Below are positions 1-5,269 of a DNA stretch of 7,026 nt, piece by piece. Positions within the stretch are counted from its first letter, which is position 1; every line of letters starts with the position of its first letter. The DNA is from Candidatus Woesearchaeota archaeon. Its GTDB lineage: Archaea; Nanobdellota; Nanobdellia; Woesearchaeales; GW2011-AR9. The position numbers and the translations under genes are program-made. The stretch spans positions 1-7,026 of the forward strand of contig JACPCC010000068.1 of the NCBI GenBank assembly GCA_016179995.1, given 5' to 3'. The notes below the pieces were generated by a model. That model did no database searches. It was given only the letters and a program-made list of their open reading frames with translations, and had not been told where the DNA came from.

Positions 1-1
1 T

Positions 2-439
2 AAAAGATATAGTACAGTTAAGGAAGAGCAGAAGGAGATGTTCACTGATGTATTAAAAGCGCAAGGACCATATAGTGAGGTTTTCCCAACAGATGATACT
101 TTTACAAAAGAAATTCCCACTACTGAAATCCTGCCCGTTACAAAAGAAAAATTTTCGGATAACAATGATAAAGATTATTTAGATTTGACTAAAACAGAAC
201 AAAAAGAAACAGAACTAAGAACAACAAAACAAACAGCAACAAAACAAGTTCTTACAACTAAAAAGAATGTACGAAAATACTTCTCTCCGGGAAAATATGT
301 AGCCAGTAAATCGGGAAATACTTATCATGAAGCAAAGTGCGAGTGGGCGAAGAGAATTAAATCTTATCGGCAAGTGTGGTTAGAAAGTAAAGAAATTGCC
401 TGGGAAAAAGGTTTTAAAGCACACAAGTGTGTGAATTGA
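2..439 (+). CDS. Partial protein with C-terminal Ada-like Cys/His domain (5' end outside window)
   Basis: The frame is open from the window edge, so the gene probably begins upstream. The first internal ATG is at 38, but the GGAG before it abuts the ATG with no spacing, so I do not trust it as the start. Counting from that ATG (133 residues), residues 1-84 are a hydrophilic, Thr/Lys/Glu-rich linker of low complexity. Residues 85-133 form a compact domain that begins GKYVASKSGNTYH and has Cys101, conserved Trp103, and a closing HKC (His129, Cys131). This resembles the small Ada-type metal-binding domain often found at the C-terminus of surface or DNA-linked proteins. Whether it binds zinc here is inference. 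The missing N-terminus could hold a signal peptide, membrane segment or enzyme domain, so the overall function is unknown. Confidence 0.75.
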   Translation, partial: KRYSTVKEEQKEMFTDVLKAQGPYSEVFPTDDTFTKEIPTTEILPVTKEKFSDNNDKDYLDLTKTEQKETELRTTKQTATKQVLTTKKNVRKYFSPGKYVASKSGNTYHEAKCEWAKRIKSYRQVWLESKEIAWEKGFKAHKCVN

Positions 440-452
440 ATGAATTCTAGCT

Positions 453-505
453 TATATAGAGAAAGCAAGAAATAATTTAACATCTTCTTCTTGCTTTCTA
501 ATATA
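453..505. repeat. Hairpin A, 12-bp perfect stem with 16-nt loop
   Basis: Bases 460-471 (AGAAAGCAAGAA) pair perfectly with 488-499, leaving a 16-base loop. A further 5 bp (453-457 with 501-505) can extend the stem across a small internal loop. It lies about 20 bases after the stop codon of the Ada-like gene, so an RNA 3'-end or processing structure for that transcript is possible. No long U tract follows directly, so it is not a classical intrinsic terminator. Confidence 0.7.
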
Positions 506-549
506 GAGAGGTTTGAACAAATTAGATAGGTTATTCAAACCCCTCTATA
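502..549. repeat. Hairpin B, 16-bp stem with one mismatch and 16-nt loop
   Basis: Bases 502-517 (TATAGAGAGGTTTGAA) pair with 534-549 (TTCAAACCCCTCTATA) at 15 of 16 positions, with a loop of 518-533. The 5' edge (502-505) overlaps the outer stem of hairpin A, so the full forms of the two structures compete. The loop length equals that of hairpin A. Confidence 0.75.
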
Positions 550-554
550 GTTCG

Positions 555-583
555 TGCAAATATTTGTTCGAATATTTATTGCA
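555..583. repeat. Hairpin C, short AT-rich stem
   Basis: TGCAAATATT (555-564) pairs with AATATT plus TGCA on the 3' side (571-583), with a three-base bulge and a TGTTCG loop. It is weaker than hairpins A and B, but it continues the series without a gap and ends just before a TATA-like box at 589-596. Confidence 0.45.
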
Positions 584-588
584 GTCAC

Positions 589-596
589 TATATATT
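589..596 (+). promoter_or_regulatory. Possible archaeal TATA box for the 36-residue ORF
   Basis: TATATATT is centred about 26.5 bases before the TTG at 619, the same spacing as the clearer promoters in this window. The AT-rich context makes chance occurrence likely, so this is weak support. Confidence 0.35.
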
Positions 597-618
597 AAAA
601 TGTCCTAGAATCCGAACA

Positions 619-729
619 TTGAATTTCTATGAAGTTTTAGTATATTTTGATAAAGATGAATCGATTTTGGTTGCAATAACCGATGGGCACATACATTGTT
701 ACTACACTAAAATAACGAAAGATTTATAA
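619..729 (+). CDS. Possible 36-residue protein or gene remnant, TTG start
   Basis: From TTG 619 to TAA 727-729 the frame reads like a folded protein (NFYEVLVYF, DESILVAITDGHIHCYY) with alternating hydrophobic residues typical of beta strands. The same frame stays open upstream to at least 535 but has no ATG, so it may instead be the 3' relic of a longer gene. A TATA-like box sits 26-27 bases before the TTG. The stop lies inside the TATA box of the next gene. I do not recognise the family. The TTG start and small size keep confidence low. Confidence 0.35.
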   Translation: MNFYEVLVYFDKDESILVAITDGHIHCYYTKITKDL

Positions 730-730
730 A
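723..730 (+). promoter_or_regulatory. Archaeal TATA box for the gene at 755
   Basis: TTTATAAA, preceded by purine-rich CGAAAGA that could act as a BRE, is centred 28.5 bases before ATG 755. This implies a leaderless transcript starting at that ATG rather than at 829. Confidence 0.65.
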
Positions 731-754
731 GAATAAGCATTTAGAAAGTACAAA

Positions 755-1092
755 ATGTATTCGCAGGATTATCAGTTAAATATCATCAATGACGCTGCAT
801 CCTTAGTGATGGGACTCTATAAGGTGCTATGGATGCCAAAGGAATCACCCAAGATACAGACTCATTAATTTACACAGGACTAGCAACTTCTTTGTTAAGG
901 GGAGTTGTGGGAATTAGAGCAGCTAAAATTCATAATAGAGACCCTTATTTTAATATTGATAGTCTTAATGTAGGGAAAAAAATATCTCCTATTACAGAAG
1001 GGATTAAACAAAGCAGCGTTGGAGCAGTAATTAGCGCCCTTGAAATAACAGTAGGATATGCTGTTGGATGGTCATTAGCAAAAATTATTTAA
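755..1092 (+). pseudogene. Small putative membrane protein, frameshifted near 820-823
   Basis: Two frames join into one plausible protein. Frame 1 starts at ATG 755 (MYSQDYQLNIINDAASLVMG) and would end LYK. The second frame carries the rest from GGT at 823, including the downstream ATG 829 and 87 residues to TAA 1090-1092. One extra A in the TATAAGG at 818-824 would give TAT AAA GGT and restore a 112-residue protein. The promoter favours 755 as the true start, since a TATA box lies at the standard leaderless distance from it and none from 829. The C-terminus (AVISALEITVGYAVGWSLAK) is hydrophobic with small residues, like a membrane helix, and a weaker hydrophobic stretch lies near LIYTGLATSLL. 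I do not recognise the family. The shift may be a real mutation or an assembly error. An 87-residue product from 829 is the alternative. Confidence 0.6.
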
Positions 1093-1120
1093 GTAATATT
1101 TGTAAGATTATTAAATCAGA

Positions 1121-1561
1121 TTATTCTTTATTCTCATTCTTCCAATAATAAAAGACCAATCCAATTACTGCAATAGTAATACAAGAATCAGCAATATTAA
1201 AAGCTGGCCAAAAGCTGAAATCTAGGAAATCAATTACATAACTGCGAAAAATTCTATCAAGCATATTTCCCACAATACCACCTAATAATAGAGCGGAAAA
1301 GAACTGTGGACCTTTTTGCACTGGAATCTTAGGATAGTAATAGAGCAAACCTAAAGCAGCAATAAATGATACTATTCCTAAAATAAATGATTGGTTTTGC
1401 AGTATTCCAAAACCGGCACCGGTATTCTTAACCAGATGTAAGCTGAAAAAGCCTAAAGACCATTGAGGTTGAAAGGTTAAAATTAAATATTTAGTTAATT
1501 GGTCGAATAAAATAACTACTACAGAAACTGACAGAAAGAAATAAACTAGTTTCTTAACCAT
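1121..1561 (-). CDS. lspA: Lipoprotein signal peptidase (signal peptidase II)
   Basis: This is a membrane aspartyl protease that cleaves the signal peptide of prolipoproteins just before the lipid-modified cysteine. The 146-residue length is usual for the family. Visible motifs are DQLTK (residues 20-24), NTGAGFG (46-52), GNMLDR (98-103), VIDF (109-112) and FNIADS (121-126). The expected catalytic pair is Asp102 (NxxD) and Asp125 (NxAD). Four hydrophobic segments (about 5-30, 60-76, 86-100, 127-141) match the four-helix topology. The start at ATG 1561 is 4 bases after the stop of the upstream gene, which indicates co-transcription. The enzyme is standard in bacteria but uncommon in archaea, so transfer from bacteria is likely if the host is archaeal. 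No lgt is visible in the window. Confidence 0.93.
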   Translation of the reverse strand: MVKKLVYFFLSVSVVVILFDQLTKYLILTFQPQWSLGFFSLHLVKNTGAGFGILQNQSFILGIVSFIAALGLLYYYPKIPVQKGPQFFSALLLGGIVGNMLDRIFRSYVIDFLDFSFWPAFNIADSCITIAVIGLVFYYWKNENKE

Positions 1562-1565
1562 AAGT

Positions 1566-1979
1566 TTACCATAAACGCTCTTTTTTCTCGGCCGGACGCT
1601 CTATTTGATTCAACCGTTGATCGATATTAGTGAGCATAGCTTTGATAGTGTCTAACTTGCTATTAAGTAATTCTAGGTCGCGATTGGAGGTAAATGCTGC
1701 AGAGCCAGGAGCCGAGAAGTTTGATAAGGAAAGAGAACTAGAGCTTTTCTGAATTGTTTGCGGTGCTCCAAAAATACTAGGCGGTTCTTCAAATGGCAGT
1801 GGTTTAGAAACATTTGATAAATCTGAAGCAAAGGCAGATTTTTCTGGACCTAAAGAATGTTCTTCTGGCATTGGTCCAAAGAGGTCTTTTCCACTAGAAC
1901 CAGACATTTCTTTCTCAGTTAAATGGTCAAAATCGAACTCATCCTTCTTCCAAAAAGCTAATTTGTCAAATATACCCAT
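1566..1979 (-). CDS. Hypothetical soluble protein with disordered middle and C-terminal coiled coil
   Basis: A 137-residue protein. The N-terminus MGIFDKLAFWKKDEFDF is a short amphipathic start followed by acidic residues. Residues about 25-95 are rich in Ser, Pro and Gly and are probably disordered. Residues about 100-128 (DLELLNSKLDTIKAMLTNID onward) show heptad-like leucine and isoleucine spacing, as in a short coiled coil. I recall similar small proteins from Woesearchaeota-type genomes but cannot name a family or function. A TATA-like box lies 26-27 bases upstream of ATG 1979, making this the first gene of a two-gene unit with lspA (4-base gap). The coupling suggests an envelope-related role, which is only inference. 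Confidence 0.8.
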   Translation of the reverse strand: MGIFDKLAFWKKDEFDFDHLTEKEMSGSSGKDLFGPMPEEHSLGPEKSAFASDLSNVSKPLPFEEPPSIFGAPQTIQKSSSSLSLSNFSAPGSAAFTSNRDLELLNSKLDTIKAMLTNIDQRLNQIERPAEKKERLW

Positions 1980-2000
1980 AAGAGAAGGATTATGGAAGAG

Positions 2001-2010
2001 GATTTAAATC
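2001..2010 (-). promoter_or_regulatory. TATA box for the 1979-1121 operon
   Basis: GATTTAAATC, itself palindromic, has its TTTAAA core (2003-2008) centred 26.5 bases before ATG 1979 on the minus strand. No Shine-Dalgarno sequence precedes the ATG, which fits a leaderless archaeal transcript. Confidence 0.6.
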
Positions 2011-2032
2011 TTTTTGTGTAAAGAAAGAAAAG

Positions 2033-2094
2033 GTAGTTAAAGAAAGTAGTTAAAGAAGGTATTTAGAAAAATTAGTTAAAATAGTTAAAAAAAA
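2033..2094 (-). terminator. U-rich terminator region with repeats after the M16 gene
   Basis: Read on the minus strand, a T8 run (2087-2094) begins two bases past the M16 stop codon and is followed by more T tracts spaced by AACTA. On the plus strand the same DNA shows a tandem 13-mer, GTAGTTAAAGAAA then GTAGTTAAAGAAG (2033-2058), and two further TAGTTAAAA units (2073-2081, 2082-2090). Poly-U tracts without a strong hairpin are typical archaeal terminators. Confidence 0.6.
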
Positions 2095-2095
2095 T

Positions 2096-3304
2096 CTACT
2101 CTCCCTTCCCTTCCAGGACCACAAAAGCATAATTTTTAAAGTAACGATCAATTACTCGACGAATATCGTTTACTGTTACGCTCTTGATTAAATGAATGAA
2201 TTGATTTAATTGATGAGCATCTTTGGCTTGTTCCCAGAACAATAATTGATCGGCCATTTTCTGCGAATCTTCTAAGTCAAGGTAATATTCTCCTTCAATT
2301 GCTTCCTGGGCCTCTTTAAGTTCGGCAGGAGATAATCCTTTTAAACGTTGAATTTCTTTTAAAATCAATTCTTTAGTTTGTATTAAATTCTTCTTATCAA
2401 TACAAGCATAAGCGGCAAAGTAGCCATAACTAATCTCCGCAACATGTTGTGTTCCAACATCATAAGCCAAGCCTTTTTTACTACGTATTTCTGTAAAGAG
2501 ACGACTACTCTGACCGCGACCCAAAATGGTGTTTATTACCTCTAAAGCATAAGCGTCACGATTATTTTTTTTGACCGTCTTAAAGCCCAAAACTAAGTAA
2601 GTATTGGCTACTTCTTTCTTTTCACGAGCGGCTAGATTACTCTTCATAGCTTGTTCTAGAGGGTTATTCTTAGAGAGAGATTTTTGCTTTGGCTGGGAAA
2701 ATTGTTTTTTAATGACTTTTTTCCAGCCTTTTACTTCACCAACAACGGAAATAATCATGTTAGATGGATGATAATGTTTCTGGAAATATTGCAATGTATT
2801 TTGCCTAGTAAGATTTTTGATACATTCTTTACTGCCATAGGTAGGATAGCGGCAAGGATGTTTATTAAACAAAGTTTTTTGCAGCAAAATCCATTGGTAA
2901 AACCTTGGCTCATCAGTAACCATTTCTATTTCTTTAAGAACAATTTTTTTCTCTCTCTCAATATCTTCTTCCCTCAATAGTGGATTTTGCAGTACATCAG
3001 CTAAAACTTCTACGGCTTTTTGAAAATGTTTCTTTAAGACATAAGCATAAAAGCAGGTTCTTTCATTAGAAGTATAAGCATTTATATCGCCGCCTACTTT
3101 CTCTATTTCTAAAGATATCGATCTATTATCTGGCCTATTGATTGTGCCTTCAAAGAGTATATGCTCTAAAAAATGGGATAAACCTCTTTCTTCAGGTTTT
3201 TCATCATCACTACCTGTCTTAATTAGTACCTGAACTACTACGGAATGACCTTTTTTAGGCTCATAAATGACCGTTAGACCATTATCTAGTACCTCTTTTT
3301 GCAT
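2096..3304 (-). CDS. M16 family zinc metallopeptidase (insulinase/MPP-beta-like)
   Basis: A 402-residue zinc protease of the short, two-domain M16B type. The inverted zinc motif HFLEH is at residues 44-48: His44 and His48 are ligands and Glu47 is the catalytic base. The third ligand is Glu125 (in VLKEIEM), 77 residues after His48, matching the family rule of HxxEH followed by 76 residues and Glu. The C-terminal half (from about 230) carries the R/Y pair that helps bind substrate, Arg274 and Tyr281 in RSKKGLAY, so both halves of the clamshell look functional. Such enzymes usually act as dimers or clamshells on peptides or presequences. No signal peptide is visible, so it is probably cytosolic. 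It is transcribed alone from a TATA box 25-26 bases before ATG 3304, divergent from the acyl-carrier-like gene, and ends at a U-rich terminator. Confidence 0.93.
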   Translation of the reverse strand: MQKEVLDNGLTVIYEPKKGHSVVVQVLIKTGSDDEKPEERGLSHFLEHILFEGTINRPDNRSISLEIEKVGGDINAYTSNERTCFYAYVLKKHFQKAVEVLADVLQNPLLREEDIEREKKIVLKEIEMVTDEPRFYQWILLQKTLFNKHPCRYPTYGSKECIKNLTRQNTLQYFQKHYHPSNMIISVVGEVKGWKKVIKKQFSQPKQKSLSKNNPLEQAMKSNLAAREKKEVANTYLVLGFKTVKKNNRDAYALEVINTILGRGQSSRLFTEIRSKKGLAYDVGTQHVAEISYGYFAAYACIDKKNLIQTKELILKEIQRLKGLSPAELKEAQEAIEGEYYLDLEDSQKMADQLLFWEQAKDAHQLNQFIHLIKSVTVNDIRRVIDRYFKNYAFVVLEGKGE

Positions 3305-3325
3305 GAGAAAAGCTTATTTTTAGGG

Positions 3326-3333
3326 TTTATAAT
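3326..3333 (-). promoter_or_regulatory. TATA box for the M16 protease gene
   Basis: TTTATAAT on the plus strand (ATTATAAA on the minus) is centred 25.5 bases from ATG 3304. The same ten bases GTTTATAATT occur again at 3371-3380 before the divergent gene, so the intergenic region has a matched promoter pair. Confidence 0.6.
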
Positions 3334-3371
3334 TGTTTCGCGGGGGTTTTCTGATGCGTCTTTTCATAAAG

Positions 3372-3379
3372 TTTATAAT
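3372..3379 (+). promoter_or_regulatory. TATA box for the acyl-carrier-like gene
   Basis: TTTATAAT is centred 27.5 bases before ATG 3403, again with no Shine-Dalgarno sequence. It repeats the ten-base sequence of the M16 promoter 46 bases away, in the same orientation. Confidence 0.65.
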
Positions 3380-3402
3380 TAAAAGAGTACTATTTTTAAG
3401 TT

Positions 3403-3711
3403 ATGATAAAAAATACGATTACCCGTGAAGAATTTAAGAAAGATTTGTTGAGTATTATATTCAATATAGATGAAAGAATATATCTGGGATTATTACAACA
3501 ATCAAAACCTTATGAACATCTCGATTCTTTAGATATCACAGAAATGACTGCTGGAATTGAAGAGAAATATGGATTAGAAATACCTGAACAGAGTATAGAA
3601 AATGCTTATGCTAATAAAAAAGTCAATTTTGAAGGATTTGTTTCTTCTTGGTATGATATTTATATGAGAGGATACGAACAAAAAGTAAACAGATTGCTTA
3701 AAAACATTTAA
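3403..3711 (+). CDS. Acyl carrier protein-like (phosphopantetheine-binding) protein
   Basis: A 102-residue protein. Residues 39-62 read HLDSLDITEMTAGIEEKYGL then EIPE, closely following the ACP pattern D-S-L-D-x-x-E-(7)-E-E-x-(F/Y)-x-(L/I)-E-I-P, which starts helix II. Ser42 is the expected site of 4'-phosphopantetheine attachment. The following VNFEGFVSSWYDIY matches the last ACP helix. A helical N-terminal part (8-34) fits helix I, and a Lys/Arg-rich tail (90-102) extends past a typical 75-85-residue ACP. In bacteria ACP carries acyl chains for fatty-acid or polyketide synthesis; archaea normally lack that pathway, so the partner here is unknown. Neither a phosphopantetheinyl transferase nor a synthase is visible nearby. 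The call rests on motif similarity alone. Confidence 0.65.
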   Translation: MIKNTITREEFKKDLLSIIFNIDERIYLGLLQQSKPYEHLDSLDITEMTAGIEEKYGLEIPEQSIENAYANKKVNFEGFVSSWYDIYMRGYEQKVNRLLKNI

Positions 3712-3713
3712 TA
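3707..3713 (+). promoter_or_regulatory. Possible TATA box for the M24 peptidase gene
   Basis: TTTAATA at the end of the preceding gene is centred 28 bases before ATG 3738. The match to consensus is weaker than at the other promoters, so read-through from the acyl-carrier-like gene (26-base gap) is also possible. Confidence 0.45.
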
Positions 3714-3737
3714 ACTTCTTTTGTTTCTTATACTTTT

Positions 3738-4778
3738 ATGAGTTTAGAAACATTTAAGTCTTATTTACTAAGTGAAAGAATAGATTTAGCTATTCTTATT
3801 TCTCCAGACAGCAATATAACTTACTTTACGAGCTTAGTCCCTACACAAGCGATTTTAACAATTAGTAAAAATAGTGCAAAATTACATCTTTCTTTGCTAG
3901 ATAAAAAAACAAAAATTAAAGACATAGAAATTAAAGAGTTGAGCAAAAAATTAGAAGATAATTTAACATCATACAAAGCTAAAAAAATAGGAATAAATAA
4001 AGAAGTCTTGACCGTTAAAGATTACGAAAAATTAAACGAAATATTTCCCAAAGCTTCTTTTGTGGATATAAAGAGCAAGTTAAGCGAATTACGAAGTAGA
4101 AAAAGCGAAGAAAATCTTGAGAAAATAACAAAAGCATGTAGAATAACGACCACAGCATTTAATCTTCTGATACAAGAGTTGACAAAAGGAAATCTTAAAA
4201 CTGAACAAGAAGTTGCATTTTATCTCGAGAAAGAGATTAAAAACAGAGGTGCAGAATTGGCTTTCCCGACCATTGTAGGAACGGGCAGAAATTCAGCAGT
4301 TCCACACCACATAACTTCTACAGCTAAACTGCAAAAAGGCTTTTTACAGCTGGATTTTGGAGCTAAATGGCAGAATTATTGTTCTGATATGAGCCGTGTA
4401 TTGTATCTCGGAAAACCGAATAAAGAAGAACTAAAAATATACCAATTGTTATTAGGAGTGCAAGAAAGAGCGATAGAACAAGTAAGGGCTGAAAAACCAT
4501 ATAAAGAGATAGATACAAAAGTTAGAAAGCAGTTAGGAAAATACGCCAAATATTTTATTCATGGTTTAGGTCATGGTGTGGGAATTGATATTCACGAAGC
4601 ACCGGTTTATTCCCAAGATAGAATTCAAAGCGGTCAGATATTTACCATAGAACCGGGAATTTATCTGCCAAATAAATTTGGTCTAAGAATTGAAGATACG
4701 CTTTATTTTGATGGAATTAAAACGACTAATTTAACGAATTCTGCTACTAAAAGTTTAAAAACCATTCGTAGACCCTGA
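3738..4778 (+). CDS. pepQ: M24 family Xaa-Pro aminopeptidase-like protein
   Basis: A 346-residue peptidase that removes an N-terminal residue next to proline or cleaves Xaa-Pro dipeptides, using two metal ions. The N-terminal creatinase-type domain spans about 1-118 and the pita-bread catalytic domain about 125-346. All five metal ligands are present: Asp206 (LDFG), Asp217 (CSDMSR), His279 (GLGHGVG), Glu305 (TIEPGIY) and Glu319 (RIEDT). The substrate-side histidines VPHH (190-191) and IHE (His286) are also in place, so the enzyme should be active. Length and order match bacterial and archaeal PepQ/PepP-type proteins; aminopeptidase and prolidase specificity cannot be separated by eye, so the symbol is tentative. 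The stop is 6 bases before the ATG of the receiver-like gene, whose TATA box lies inside this 3' end. Confidence 0.92.
   Translation: MSLETFKSYLLSERIDLAILISPDSNITYFTSLVPTQAILTISKNSAKLHLSLLDKKTKIKDIEIKELSKKLEDNLTSYKAKKIGINKEVLTVKDYEKLNEIFPKASFVDIKSKLSELRSRKSEENLEKITKACRITTTAFNLLIQELTKGNLKTEQEVAFYLEKEIKNRGAELAFPTIVGTGRNSAVPHHITSTAKLQKGFLQLDFGAKWQNYCSDMSRVLYLGKPNKEELKIYQLLLGVQERAIEQVRAEKPYKEIDTKVRKQLGKYAKYFIHGLGHGVGIDIHEAPVYSQDRIQSGQIFTIEPGIYLPNKFGLRIEDTLYFDGIKTTNLTNSATKSLKTIRRP
4754..4760 (+). promoter_or_regulatory. TATA-like box for the receiver-like gene
   Basis: TTTAAAA inside the end of the M24 gene is centred 28 bases before ATG 4785, the same distance as at the other promoters. It supports 4785, rather than the later ATG 4934, as the real start. 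Confidence 0.5.
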
Positions 4779-4784
4779 GTTTTC

Positions 4785-5248
4785 ATGGGAAGAATATTAA
4801 TGGTCGATGCAGCGGAAAATTACCGTCAGATGATGAAAAAAAGTATAATAATAGTGTTTGTGCTGTTTCTATTGATGATGCTAATAAAAAAATAAACGCT
4901 CTGAAACAGGGAACAGATCTTTCTGTTGTAGTTATGGAAATTACTGGAATAACGACAAAGGGTTATTCTATTTCTGACTTTGTTAACGACATGAGGAAAA
5001 GACAAGAACAATATCTGCCTTTTGTAGCATTTACTAATGCTTCCATGTTAGAAGCAATTAATAAAACACGTAAACTAGATTTTGACGGAGTGTTTAGCAA
5101 GAGATGTTATATACAAATGTTTGACACTTTGAAATTATTGCTCTCTAATCCAGAATATTATGGAAATGAGAAAAAGATAGTATTTCACGATAGAGAAGTA
5201 CAAAGAGAAAAAGACCCCAATTATAGATTAAATTATAAAATGTTTTGA
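4785..5248 (+). pseudogene. Response-regulator receiver-like protein, frameshifted in an A7 tract at 4836-4842
   Basis: ATG 4785 opens MGRILMVDAAENYRQMMKK, the first strand and helix of a receiver domain, but that frame then runs into a non-matching stretch and stops at TAA near 4891. The -1-displaced frame, open from upstream, continues the domain (VSIDDANKKINALKQG, DLSVVVMEITG, PFVAFTN, FDGVFSKR). Adding one A to the run at 4836-4842 joins them into a 154-residue protein. Expected receiver positions are then Asp8 (only one of the usual acidic pair), Glu52 at the phospho-acceptor site instead of Asp, Thr84 and Lys106, with spacing like CheY. Glu at position 52 would mimic or bypass phosphorylation, so even a restored protein may be a pseudo-receiver. 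The last 30 residues are charged and unlike any output domain. An ORF from internal ATG 4934 (104 residues) would lack half the fold. Homopolymer assembly error and slippage decoding are alternatives to true decay. Confidence 0.65.
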
Positions 5249-5269
5249 ATAATTAAAGAAAATCATGAA

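Noticed and set aside
511..521. GGTTTGAACAA shared with 5617-5627
   Set aside because: An 11-base match within 7 kb of AT-rich DNA is expected by chance and the flanks do not agree.
502..549. Possible CRISPR-like palindromic repeat
   Set aside because: There is a single copy, with no regularly spaced repeats or cas genes in the window.
2684..2980. 98-residue open frame on the plus strand
   Set aside because: It lies entirely inside the M16 protease gene on the opposite strand and is Phe-rich with no recognisable domain; the M16 frame has all catalytic residues.
4826..5011. 61-residue open frame on the minus strand
   Set aside because: Antisense to the receiver-like gene, rich in Ile, Phe and Asn, with no promoter; explained by the AT-rich complementary strand.
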